NCBI GenBank assembly: GCA_964587515.1
Contig: CAZPMO010000089.1
Span: 1 to 19,561, forward strand
Reading direction: 5' to 3'
DNA from: CAZPMO01 sp964587515
Lineage (GTDB): Bacteria > Pseudomonadota > Alphaproteobacteria > MPNO01
DNA length: 19,561 nucleotides
Position numbers and translations under genes: made by a program. The stretch's first letter is position 1; every line of letters starts with the position of its first letter. This document shows positions 1 through 7,580 of the stretch, one piece after another. The notes beneath the pieces are model-generated. The model was not told where the DNA came from. It searched no databases and saw only the letters and a program-made list of their open reading frames with translations.

Positions 1-500
1 AAATCACGGATCTCGGCGCCGTCCAGCGCGCCGCTCTTGTCCTTGTCGGCCTTGTCGAAATTGCCGGCCAGCGGGCCGCGCGCCTCGTCGCGGTCGACCA
101 CGCCGTTGCCGTTGGAATCAAGGCCCTTGGCGCGCCCCGACAGCTCTTTCGATCCCCCCCCTGGCGATCCCCCACCTGGCGAGCCTCCACCGGGCGGTTT
201 CCCGGCCGGTTTCGCGGCCGCCGACGCGCCGCCGCCCCGGAAGAATTTACGGATTTCGGCGCCGTCCAGCGCGCCGCTCTTGTCGGTGTCCATGGTATCG
301 AAATTGCCCGCCAACGGGCCGCGCGCCTCGTCGCGATCGACCACGCCATTGCCGTTTGCGTCGAGCCCCTTGGCGCGTTCGGACAGCGCCTTGTCCTGCG
401 CTTTGTCTTGCGCGATGGCCGGCATCGACAGGGCTATGGCGGTCGCAAGGCCAATGGCGGCCATAAGAGCCGGAAGCGTGGCGCGGTTGTTCATTTTCAT
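1..500 (-). CDS. Secreted EF-hand calcium-binding protein, 3' end outside window
   Basis: The minus strand is open from ATG at 500 to the left edge (166 codons, no stop), so the C-terminus is missing. Residues 1-30 form a signal peptide (basic start, hydrophobic core, AIA-Q cleavage site), so export is expected. Four canonical 12-residue EF-hand loops are visible: D47-E58, D71-E82, D128-E139 and D152-E163, with Asp/Asn at loop positions 1, 3 and 9, Gly at 6 and Glu at 12. They form two near-identical two-hand modules joined by a Pro/Gly/Ser linker (about residues 97-117) containing three GGGS units. Calcium binding is the family role; the physiological function is unknown. A second in-frame ATG at 494 is possible; neither start has a strong Shine-Dalgarno. 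The plus-strand open frame over this stretch is a shadow. Confidence 0.85.
   Translation of the reverse strand, partial: MKMNNRATLPALMAAIGLATAIALSMPAIAQDKAQDKALSERAKGLDANGNGVVDRDEARGPLAGNFDTMDTDKSGALDGAEIRKFFRGGGASAAAKPAGKPPGGGSPGGGSPGGGSKELSGRAKGLDSNGNGVVDRDEARGPLAGNFDKADKDKSGALDGAEIRD
7..377 (-). repeat. Tandem EF-hand module duplication (7-134 and 250-377)
   Basis: Bases 7-134 and 250-377 are two closely similar copies in the same orientation and frame, offset by 243 bp (81 codons). Each encodes a paired EF-hand with the shared block VVDRDEARGPLAGNF between the two loops. The intervening DNA encodes the low-complexity Gly/Ser/Pro linker. The similarity extends to synonymous sites, which suggests recent duplication or gene conversion. 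Confidence 0.8.
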
Positions 501-582
501 GGTCGGATTTACTTATGGATGATCGAACAAGTCAATAAAATCAACCATATCACACAAAGCGTTGATTGTCGGTTTCCGCATT

Positions 583-615
583 ATTCGCGCCGCGAATCCG
601 TCCTTGTGCTATAGT
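583..615 (+). promoter_or_regulatory. Candidate extended -10 promoter with upstream palindrome for the deacetylase-like gene
   Basis: TGCTATAGT at 607-615 resembles an extended -10 element and would place transcription start near 622, upstream of the ATG at 645. Just upstream is a perfect 7-1-7 inverted repeat, ATTCGCG-C-CGCGAAT (583-597), positioned where a regulator would contact the promoter. No good -35 hexamer is seen, as can be the case for extended -10 promoters. This is pattern recognition only. Confidence 0.35.
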
Positions 616-644
616 CGATGTCAATTGCCGGGGACAAGGCGACC

Positions 645-1571
645 ATGACAACCCTTCTTTTTGCGCATTCGAGTTCCGCCGAACACGAAACGGGCTTCGG
701 GCATCCCGAACGACCGGAGCGCATACACGCCGTGATGGGGGCGCTCGACGCCGATGAATTTTCCCCGCTTGTGCGCCGCGAAGCGCCGCGCGCCGATCCC
801 GACGACGTGGCGCGCGCCCATCCGGGCGGCTATGTGGAACGCCTGCTGGCGGCGGTGCCGGAAGAAGGCGTCGTCCGGATCGACGCCGACACCGTGATGT
901 CGCCGGCCTCCGGCGAAGCCGCGCTACGGGCGGCCGGCGCGCTGATCGCGGCGGTGGACGCGGTGCTCGGCGGCGAGGCGGAAAACGCGTTCTGCGCCGT
1001 GCGTCCGCCCGGCCACCATGCGGAGCCCGGCCGGGGTATGGGATTCTGCCTGTTCAACAATATCGGCATCGGCGCGCTGCATGCGCGCGAGGTGCATGCC
1101 GTGGAACGGGTGGCGGTGGTCGATTTCGACGTCCATCACGGCAACGGCACCCAGGCGATGTTCGAAAACGACCCCCGCCTGTTCTTCGCCTCGACCCACG
1201 AATTTCCGCTTTATCCCGGCACCGGCGCGGCCGACGAGACCGGCGTCGGCAATATCATCAACGTGCCGCTCTCGTCCGGATCGGGGTCCGAGGAATTCCG
1301 CGCCGGAATGGAAGGACGGGTGTTGCCGGGCTTGCGCGCCTTCGGACCCGACCTGATCCTGATTTCCGCCGGTTTCGATGCGCATGTCCAGGATCCGCTG
1401 GCGACGCTGCGCCTGGTGGAGGACGATTACGCCTGGGTGACCCGCCGGATCCGCGAGATCGCGGGCGAATGCTGCGACGGTCGCATCGTGGCCACCTTGG
1501 AAGGCGGCTACGATCTCGACGCGCTGGCCGCCAGCGTTTCCGCCCACGTTCGGGAACTGATGCGCGACTGA
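645..1571 (+). CDS. Histone deacetylase family zinc hydrolase (acetylpolyamine/AcuC-like)
   Basis: 308 residues spanning one arginase/deacetylase-fold domain. Active-site landmarks are complete: tandem catalytic His H124-H125 in RPPGHHAEPGRGMGFC, zinc ligands D162 and H164 in DFDVHHGNGTQ, third zinc ligand D245 in SAGFDAH, and the catalytic Tyr Y289 in LEGGYD. Bacterial members deacetylate acetylpolyamines, acetyl-lysine or other amides; the substrate cannot be told from sequence. I chose ATG 645 over the in-frame ATG 618: 645 has AAGG at a 5-nt spacing, family members begin close to the GHPERPERI block, and 618 would lie upstream of the transcript start predicted from the -10-like element. 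Deacetylases of this type commonly precede xseB-ispA-dxs in Alphaproteobacteria; here a minus-strand cyclase gene separates them. Confidence 0.9.
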   Translation: MTTLLFAHSSSAEHETGFGHPERPERIHAVMGALDADEFSPLVRREAPRADPDDVARAHPGGYVERLLAAVPEEGVVRIDADTVMSPASGEAALRAAGALIAAVDAVLGGEAENAFCAVRPPGHHAEPGRGMGFCLFNNIGIGALHAREVHAVERVAVVDFDVHHGNGTQAMFENDPRLFFASTHEFPLYPGTGAADETGVGNIINVPLSSGSGSEEFRAGMEGRVLPGLRAFGPDLILISAGFDAHVQDPLATLRLVEDDYAWVTRRIREIAGECCDGRIVATLEGGYDLDALAASVSAHVRELMRD

Positions 1572-1641
1572 CCTGAGGCCGCGGTTTCTTCAGCCAGTGA
1601 TCCGGAGGAGCCATCCGCATCAGAGCCGAGATCGTCCGGAA

Positions 1642-3414
1642 TCAGTCTTCCCAACCCGCCTTGCGAAGCCCATCGAGAATATGTTCATTGGCGGCGGGAT
1701 TTTCGAAAGGGCCCAACTCGACGGCGCTTTCAAAAAAATCTGGTTGTATACGCTCACACTGGTCCAGGGCGGTTCGCGCTTCCTCGTTCCGGCCCAAATG
1801 TGCCAAGCTTACCGCCAGCAAACAGTGCGCATGGGCAAGATCGGATCTCAAATGGATCGCTTTTCTTGCCCATTCCACTGCTTCTTCGTACCGTCGCGCG
1901 GATATGCAAGCGCGGGCCAAGAACGCGTTGAAGTGTCTTAAATTGGGCGCATCCGGTTGAAGCCGCATTGCGTCTTCCATCATGGAGATGCCTTCTTCGG
2001 TTCGACCAACCCGGCTGAACGTATCGCCAAGCGATGCTCGCGCATGCGCATAGCTGGGGTTGAGTTCCACCGCCCGCTGTAGCGATGAAATCGCGTCCTG
2101 GTTTTGTCTCGCCCAAAGACACGCCATGGCCAGCATGTTGTGCGCATAGGCATCCGAACTGTCGAGCGCGACCGCTTGGCGCGCCGACTCCATGCATTTG
2201 TCGGTGGCGGCCTCACGTGAACTTTCGTACCCCGACATCAGCGCCCTGGCGTAACTCAAGGCCAAGCCTGAATACGCTCGGCTGTATGAGGGGTCGAGTT
2301 CGAGTGCCTGGCCAAACATCTCTCGCGCGCGGAGATTGCTTTCCTTTGTGTATTCGTCGAGCAACGCCGTTCCACGTTGAACCAAAGACCAAGCATCGAG
2401 GTTCTGTGGTTGGTTTATCGTCACCCGATTTTGTCCCACGCGTTCCAACTCGGGAGCGACAATTGCAGCGATTTTTTGAGTCAGATCGTCCTGTAGATCG
2501 AAGATATCTTCGACTTGGCGATCAAACCTCTCCGCCCAGACATGATGACCTGTTTCGGAATCGATCAGCTGAACCGTTACACGAACCTTGTCGCCGGATT
2601 TTCGGACGCTGCCTTCCAACACGTAACGCGCGCCGAGTGCTCGGCTTACTTCCTGAATATTTACGGCTTCACCCTTGTAAACAAAGGTCGAATTACGCGC
2701 GATCACCGGAAAAGAGCGCCACAGCGACAAGGTGGTGATGATGTCCTCGGTAAGCCCGTCAACAAAATACGCCTGCTCGGGATCTCCACTCATATTCTCG
2801 AAAGGAAGCACCGCGAGCGCCGGTCGTTTTAAAAAATCAGCATTTGCGGCAGGCGAATACTCATCCTCGATCGGGATCACCTGAGGACTTACGTTGATGC
2901 GGTAAGTGCTTATGGGTTCGTCAATATTTTTAACCTGTTGTTTGCCCGTATCCTCGAATTCCAAATTGAGCTGGTGTCGTACCTGCTCAAAGGCGCTCCC
3001 GGAGACGCAGATTCCACCGGGATCGGCCAAACTCTCCAAACGAGCGGCGACATTCACCCCATCACCAAACAGGTCGTCATCCTCGATAACTACATCGCCC
3101 ACATTGATGCCAATACGAATCTCCATCCGACGCTCTTCCGGTAACTCAGCATTACGCGGCTTTATCGCCCCTTGCACGTCGACGGCGTATTGAACGGCAT
3201 CCACGGCACTGGGGAATTCAACCAGCATACCGTCGCCTGTTGTCTTCACCACGCGGCCACCATACTCGGCGATCTTCGGATCGAGCAGTTCTTTGCGCAT
3301 GGACTTGAGCCGAGTCAGAGTTTCCGCCTCGTCCTCGCGCATAAGACGCGAATAGCCGACGATGTCGGTGGCGAGGATCGCGGCAAGCCTTCTTTGGACG
3401 CGCTCTTCGGCCAT
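1642..3414 (-). CDS. Class III adenylate cyclase with TolB/FlgO-like domain and TPR repeats
   Basis: 590 residues from ATG 3414, preceded by AGAGGAAGG five bases upstream; the frame is open further upstream but that part is not protein-like. Residues 10-180 are a class III nucleotide cyclase domain with metal-binding Asp D17 (ATDIVGYSRLM) and D61 (KTTGDG), the adenine-selecting pair K57 and D114 (DLFG), and transition-state residues N121 and R125 (VNVAAR). It therefore looks catalytically intact and adenylate-specific. Residues about 198-325 form the TolB/FlgO-like domain usual in this architecture (AVLPFENMSGDPEQAYFVDG), and about 340-590 are TPR helices. No membrane segment is evident, so it is probably cytosolic, making cAMP in response to a signal sensed through the C-terminal part. 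It is a single gene convergent with the deacetylase-like gene and divergent from xseB, with visibly lower GC than its neighbours. Confidence 0.9.
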   Translation of the reverse strand: MAEERVQRRLAAILATDIVGYSRLMREDEAETLTRLKSMRKELLDPKIAEYGGRVVKTTGDGMLVEFPSAVDAVQYAVDVQGAIKPRNAELPEERRMEIRIGINVGDVVIEDDDLFGDGVNVAARLESLADPGGICVSGSAFEQVRHQLNLEFEDTGKQQVKNIDEPISTYRINVSPQVIPIEDEYSPAANADFLKRPALAVLPFENMSGDPEQAYFVDGLTEDIITTLSLWRSFPVIARNSTFVYKGEAVNIQEVSRALGARYVLEGSVRKSGDKVRVTVQLIDSETGHHVWAERFDRQVEDIFDLQDDLTQKIAAIVAPELERVGQNRVTINQPQNLDAWSLVQRGTALLDEYTKESNLRAREMFGQALELDPSYSRAYSGLALSYARALMSGYESSREAATDKCMESARQAVALDSSDAYAHNMLAMACLWARQNQDAISSLQRAVELNPSYAHARASLGDTFSRVGRTEEGISMMEDAMRLQPDAPNLRHFNAFLARACISARRYEEAVEWARKAIHLRSDLAHAHCLLAVSLAHLGRNEEARTALDQCERIQPDFFESAVELGPFENPAANEHILDGLRKAGWED

Positions 3415-3621
3415 CGTGACCTTCCTCTGGGACGCCCGCGGAAAGCGAAATTCTATGCGGGTGTGGACCGCGAGTCCATCAGGCTCAAATGACCGGAACC
3501 GATCACAACCGAGCCTGCACGCCCGAAATTCCGAATGACCGCCTCGGTCGGAACACCGGATTGTCCGATCCCAGCGGGCCAATTTTCGGACCGGGCCGCG
3601 CCCGCCGCGCCCGCTGATTAC

Positions 3622-3650
3622 TTGCTCTCGGCAACCCGCGTCATTAGACT
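3622..3650 (+). promoter_or_regulatory. Candidate sigma-70 promoter for the xseB-ispA-dxs run
   Basis: TTGCTC (3622-3627) and TAGACT (3645-3650) are separated by exactly 17 bp and lie 25 bp upstream of the xseB ATG, in the divergent gap with the cyclase gene. The -35 matches consensus mainly in its TTG. No experimental support. Confidence 0.35.
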
Positions 3651-3674
3651 TCGCCCACCAAGCAGGGGTACGGG

Positions 3675-3926
3675 ATGGCAGAGAAAAGTAAGACCGCCGA
3701 CGTCGCTTCCATGTCCTTTGAACAGGCGCTGGCGGAGCTCGAGGGCATCGTTCGCCAGCTCGAGGCGGGCGACGGCAAGCTCGAGGACGCGATCGGCGCC
3801 TATGAGCGCGGCGCGGCGCTGAAAAAGCACTGCGAGGACAAGCTCAAGGAAGCCAAGACCAAGGTGGACAAGATTTCGCTTGGCCCCGGCGGATCGGTTG
3901 ATCTGGAGCCCGCGGAAATTGACTGA
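3675..3926 (+). CDS. xseB: Exodeoxyribonuclease VII small subunit
   Basis: 83 residues, the usual size for XseB. The core MSFEQALAELEGIVRQLEAGD followed by the LEDAIGAYERGAALKKHCEDKLKEA helix is the family signature. XseB binds XseA to form exonuclease VII, which degrades single-stranded DNA to short oligonucleotides in the cytosol. The large subunit gene is not in this window. The start is ATG 3675, with GGGG and ACGGG just upstream. It leads the run: its stop codon (3924-3926) overlaps the likely TTG start of ispA, suggesting translational coupling, an arrangement common in Alphaproteobacteria. Confidence 0.95.
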   Translation: MAEKSKTADVASMSFEQALAELEGIVRQLEAGDGKLEDAIGAYERGAALKKHCEDKLKEAKTKVDKISLGPGGSVDLEPAEID

Positions 3927-4824
3927 GGTCGCGACCACCGACGCATTGTCCGAATCGGTCGCCCGGGCGGTGCGCGACCTGGAACCGGTTCTCGCGTCCC
4001 TGCTTCCCGAACCAACCGGCCCCGAAGCGCGGCTTTACGAGGCGATGCGCTACGGCACGCTGGACGGCGGCAAGCGGCTGCGCCCGTTCCTGGTGCTGGC
4101 CGGCGGCCGCTTGTTCGGCGCGCCCGATGGGCGCTCGCGCCGCGTCGGCGCGGCGGTCGAAATGATCCATTCCTATTCGTTGATCCACGACGATCTGCCG
4201 GCCATGGACGATGACGATCTCAGGCGCGGCCGGCCGTCATGCCATGTCGCCTTCGACGACGCGACGGCGATCCTCGCGGGTGATGCGCTGCTGACGCTGG
4301 CGTTCGACGTGCTGGCCGATCCCGCGACCCATGACAACGCCGAAGTGCGCTGCGATCTGATTCGCGCGCTGTCGGCGGCGGCCGGCGCGCCGGGCATGGT
4401 CGGCGGCCAGATGATCGACCTGATGGCCGAGCATTCCGGCGCCGGCCCCGAGTTGATCACGCGGCTTGAGCTGATGAAGACCGGCGCGCTGATCTCGTTC
4501 GGGTGCGAGGCCGGCGCGATCCTGGGCGAGGCCAGCGCCGGAGACCGCGCCACGCTCCGGGATTACGGGCTCGATCTCGGTCTCGCCTTCCAGGTTACCG
4601 ACGATTTGCTTGACGTGGAGGGCGATGAGACAAATGTTGGCAAGAAGGTCGGCAAGGACGAGGCGGCCGGCAAGGCGACGTTCATCTCGGCGCTGGGCGT
4701 CGACGGCGCGCGAAAAGAAGCGCGCGCCCTGGTCGAGCGCGCCGTTACGAGACTCGAAGGCTTCGGCAAGGAAGCAGAATCCTTCCGCCAGCTGGGATAT
4801 TTCGTGCTGGAACGTCGGAGCTAG
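3919..4824 (+). CDS. ispA: Farnesyl/geranyl diphosphate synthase (short-chain polyprenyl synthase)
   Basis: About 301 residues. It condenses IPP with DMAPP and GPP to make farnesyl diphosphate in the cytosol. Seen: GGKRLRPFLV (about residue 50), the first Asp-rich motif DDLPAMDDDD (about 91-100), the second Asp-rich motif DDLLD (about 228-232) and the conserved GKATFIS segment. No ATG lies in frame before residue 43, so a TTG start is needed. I prefer TTG 3919, which overlaps the xseB stop by 8 bp; TTG 3880 (47-bp overlap) and TTG 3946 are alternatives. Downstream dxs makes the isoprenoid precursor, so the two act in one pathway. Confidence 0.93.
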   Translation: MTEVATTDALSESVARAVRDLEPVLASLLPEPTGPEARLYEAMRYGTLDGGKRLRPFLVLAGGRLFGAPDGRSRRVGAAVEMIHSYSLIHDDLPAMDDDDLRRGRPSCHVAFDDATAILAGDALLTLAFDVLADPATHDNAEVRCDLIRALSAAAGAPGMVGGQMIDLMAEHSGAGPELITRLELMKTGALISFGCEAGAILGEASAGDRATLRDYGLDLGLAFQVTDDLLDVEGDETNVGKKVGKDEAAGKATFISALGVDGARKEARALVERAVTRLEGFGKEAESFRQLGYFVLERRS

Positions 4825-4842
4825 ACGAGGGATGATGGTTTT

Positions 4843-6768
4843 ATGAGCACGATCGAGACGCCGTTACTGGACCAGGTGAATATTCCCGGCGATTTGCGGG
4901 ATTTCACGACGGATCAGCTCAAACAGCTCGCCGATGAGTTGCGGGCCGAGACCATCGACGCGGTCTCCGAGACCGGTGGCCATCTGGGCGCGGGGCTTGG
5001 CGTGGTCGAGCTCACCGTCGCCGTCCATCATCTGTTCAACACGCCCGAGGATGTGGTGGTGTGGGACGTCGGCCACCAGGTCTATCCGCACAAGATTCTG
5101 ACCGGGCGGCGCGACCGCATCCGTACGTTGCGCCAGGGCGGCGGCTTGTCGGGTTTCACCAAGCGCTCGGAAAGCGCGTACGACCCGTTCGGCGCGGCGC
5201 ACGCCTCGACGTCGATTTCGGCGGCGCTGGGGTTCGCCGTCTCGCGCGATCTCCAGGAACGCGACAACCGGGTCATCGCCGTGATCGGCGACGGCGCCAT
5301 GTCGGGCGGCATGGCCTATGAGGCCATGAACAACGCCGGCTCCATGGACACCAAGCTGATCGTGATCCTCAACGACAACGACATGTCGATCGCGCCGCCG
5401 GTGGGCGCCATGAGCGCCTATCTGTCGCGGCTGATTTCGTCGAAATCCTATCGCAGTCTGCGCGATATCGCGCTGCATGTGACCGAGAAGTTTCCGCGCG
5501 CCATGGGCATGGCGGCGCAGCGGGCCGAGGAATATGCCCGCGGCCTGTTGACCGGCGGCACGCTGTTCGAGGAACTCGGCTTCTATTATGTGGGCCCCAT
5601 CGACGGCCACAACATGGACCATCTGCTGCCGGTGTTGAGGAACGTGCGCGACGACGATACCGAAGGCCCGGTGCTGATCCATGTGGTGACCCAGAAGGGC
5701 AAGGGCTATCCGCCCGCCGAGCAGTCCGACGACAAGTATCACGGCGTCGGCACCTTCAACGTGGTGACGGGCGCGCTCGACAAGGCCAAGCCCAACGCGC
5801 CCAGCTACACCAAGGTTTTCGCGCAGGGCCTGGTCAAGGAAGCGGAGCATGACGAGAAAATCGTCGCGATCACCGCCGCCATGCCGTCCGGCACCGGCAT
5901 CGATCTGTTCCAGCAAACCTTCCCCGACCGAACCTTCGATGTGGGCCTCGCCGAACAGCACGCGGTGACCTTCGCCGCCGGTCTCGCCGCCGACGGCATG
6001 AAGCCTTTCGTCGCCATCTATTCGACGTTCCTGCAGCGCGCCTACGACCAGATCGTCCATGACGTGGCGATCCAGTCGCTGCCGGTCCGTTTCGCCATGG
6101 ACCGCGCCGGGCTGGTCGGCGCCGACGGTCAGACCCATGCGGGCTCGTTCGATGTCGCCTATCTCGGCTGTCTGCCGGGGATGGTGGTCATGGCGGCGGC
6201 CGACGAGGCGGAACTGATGCATATGGTGGCCACGGCGGCGGCGATCGACGACGGGCCGAGCGCGTTCCGATATCCGCGCGGCGAAGGCGTCGGCGTCGAG
6301 TTGCCGGAGCGCGGGACGCCGCTGGAAATCGGCAAGGGCCGGGTGATGCGCGAAGGCGGCAAGGTCGCGATCCTGTCGTTCGGCACGCGCCTCCAGGAAT
6401 GCCTGATCGCGGCCGAGGAACTCAGCGCCAAGGGGTTGCCCACGACGGTCGCCGACGCGCGTTTCGCGAAGCCCCTCGACGGCGATCTGGTGACCCGGCT
6501 GGCCAAGGAGCATGAGGTGCTGATCACCGTCGAAGAAGGCTCGATCGGCGGCTTCGGCACCCAGGTGCTGCATTTTCTGGCGGCCGCCGGGATCCTCGAC
6601 GGCGGGCTGAAGATCCGGCCCATGGTGCTGCCCGATCTGTTCCTCGACCAGGACAAGCCGGCCAGCCAGTACGAAACGGCCGGGCTCAGCGCGCCCTTCA
6701 TCGTGAACACCGCGCTGGATGCGCTGGGTCACGCCGACGCTAACGTCATCCAGACCCAACGCGCCTGA
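4843..6768 (+). CDS. dxs: 1-deoxy-D-xylulose-5-phosphate synthase
   Basis: 641 residues, normal for DXS. It catalyses the first MEP-pathway step: pyruvate plus glyceraldehyde 3-phosphate gives DXP and CO2, with thiamine diphosphate and Mg2+. Seen: H47 in GGHLGAGLG, the ThDP/Mg motif starting G149-D150-G151 (GDGAMSGGMAYEAMNNAG) with the following NDND, catalytic E371 and H373 in DVGLAEQHAVT, and the C-terminal transketolase domain (about 500-630). The start is ATG 4843, with GAGGG upstream. It lies 18 bp after ispA in the same direction, so co-transcription is likely. A 631-codon open frame on the opposite strand is a codon-bias shadow. Confidence 0.98.
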   Translation: MSTIETPLLDQVNIPGDLRDFTTDQLKQLADELRAETIDAVSETGGHLGAGLGVVELTVAVHHLFNTPEDVVVWDVGHQVYPHKILTGRRDRIRTLRQGGGLSGFTKRSESAYDPFGAAHASTSISAALGFAVSRDLQERDNRVIAVIGDGAMSGGMAYEAMNNAGSMDTKLIVILNDNDMSIAPPVGAMSAYLSRLISSKSYRSLRDIALHVTEKFPRAMGMAAQRAEEYARGLLTGGTLFEELGFYYVGPIDGHNMDHLLPVLRNVRDDDTEGPVLIHVVTQKGKGYPPAEQSDDKYHGVGTFNVVTGALDKAKPNAPSYTKVFAQGLVKEAEHDEKIVAITAAMPSGTGIDLFQQTFPDRTFDVGLAEQHAVTFAAGLAADGMKPFVAIYSTFLQRAYDQIVHDVAIQSLPVRFAMDRAGLVGADGQTHAGSFDVAYLGCLPGMVVMAAADEAELMHMVATAAAIDDGPSAFRYPRGEGVGVELPERGTPLEIGKGRVMREGGKVAILSFGTRLQECLIAAEELSAKGLPTTVADARFAKPLDGDLVTRLAKEHEVLITVEEGSIGGFGTQVLHFLAAAGILDGGLKIRPMVLPDLFLDQDKPASQYETAGLSAPFIVNTALDALGHADANVIQTQRA

Positions 6769-6817
6769 AAGGCGCTGAAAGAACGCGCCTGAAGGGCGCC
6801 TGAAGAAAACGCCTGAA
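6762..6817 (+). repeat. CGCCTGAA short repeat cluster at the dxs-tlyA junction
   Basis: The octamer CGCCTGAA occurs exactly four times, at 6762-6769 (containing the dxs stop codon), 6786-6793, 6797-6804 and 6810-6817, with a diverged GCGCTGAA at about 6773-6780. The copies supply TGA stops in several frames and almost fill the gap before tlyA. Flanking GGCG/CGCC could form small hairpins. Origin by slippage of the dxs tail is a guess. Confidence 0.6.
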
Positions 6818-6836
6818 AGGCAACGGGAGAAAAACC

Positions 6837-7580
6837 ACGGCGGGCAAGCTTCGTCTCGATGCGCTGCTGGTCGAGCGCGGTCTCGCCGAAAACCGCACGC
6901 GGGCGCAGGCGCTGATCCGCACCGGCGCGGTGTTCAGCGGCGAAAAGCGGCTCGACAAGCCGGGCACCCCGGTTGATTCGGAAATTCCCATCGACATTCG
7001 CGGCAAGCCCCATCCCTGGGTCTCGCGCGGCGGGGTGAAGCTCGCCCATGCGCTGGATCACTTCGCGATCGATCCGGCCGGGCTGACCTGCCTCGATGTC
7101 GGGGCGTCGACCGGCGGTTTCACCGATGTGTTGCTGGCGCGCGGCGCGGCGCGCGTCTTCGCGGTCGACGTGGGGCGCGGCCAGCTAGCTTGGAAACTGC
7201 GCGGCGACGACCGCGTGGTGGTGCTGGAACGGCTGAACGCCCGCCATATGACGCATGAGGACGTGCCGGATCCGGTGGATCTGATTGTCTGCGACGCGAG
7301 CTTCATCGGGCTGCAAACCATTCTGCCCGCGCCGCTCGCCCTCGCCGCGCCGGGGGCGCGGCTGGTGGCGCTGATCAAGCCGCAGTTCGAGGTCGGCAAG
7401 GGCGCGGTGGGGAAGGGCGGCATCGTGCGCGATCCCGACCAGCATCGCGCCGTGTGCGACCGCATCTCCGCCTGGCTCGATCGCATGGAAGGCTGGTCGG
7501 TGATCGGCGTCACCGACAGTCCGATCGAGGGCGCCGAGGGCAACCGCGAGTTCCTGATCGCGGCGGCGCGCGAAGCATGA
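6837..7580 (+). CDS. tlyA: TlyA family 2'-O-ribose rRNA methyltransferase, likely ACG start
   Basis: 247 residues if begun at ACG 6837. Residues 4-60 are an S4 RNA-binding domain (KLRLDALLVERGLAENRTRAQALI), and about 62-247 an FtsJ-like Rossmann methyltransferase with SAM motif LDVGASTGGFTD (86-97). A catalytic K-D-K-E set is visible as K68, D153 (CDASFI), K181 (KPQFE) and E238 (GNREFL). TlyA methylates cytidine 2'-OH in rRNA; some homologues were named haemolysins. The frame has no ATG, GTG or TTG between its upstream stop (6801) and GTG 6930, and starting at 6930 would delete most of the S4 domain. ACG 6837 sits 7 nt after GGGAGA and matches the expected N-terminus. The stop overlaps the next ATG (ATGA), implying coupling. 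Confidence 0.88.
   Translation, partial: TAGKLRLDALLVERGLAENRTRAQALIRTGAVFSGEKRLDKPGTPVDSEIPIDIRGKPHPWVSRGGVKLAHALDHFAIDPAGLTCLDVGASTGGFTDVLLARGAARVFAVDVGRGQLAWKLRGDDRVVVLERLNARHMTHEDVPDPVDLIVCDASFIGLQTILPAPLALAAPGARLVALIKPQFEVGKGAVGKGGIVRDPDQHRAVCDRISAWLDRMEGWSVIGVTDSPIEGAEGNREFLIAAAREA

Noticed and set aside
37..522. 161-codon plus-strand frame rich in Pro/Ser/Arg
   Set aside because: It is antisense to the EF-hand gene, whose four canonical loops prove the minus strand is coding.
924..1547. 207-codon minus-strand frame opposite the deacetylase-like gene
   Set aside because: A shadow of a gene with a complete active site on the other strand.
3880..3918. Upstream TTG start for ispA giving 314 residues
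   Set aside because: It would overlap xseB by 47 bp and add residues not typical of the family; TTG 3919 gives the usual short overlap.
4864..6759. 631-codon open frame on the minus strand opposite dxs
   Set aside because: The protein is low-complexity and His/Arg/Gly-rich with no family resemblance; it is an effect of high-GC codon bias in dxs.
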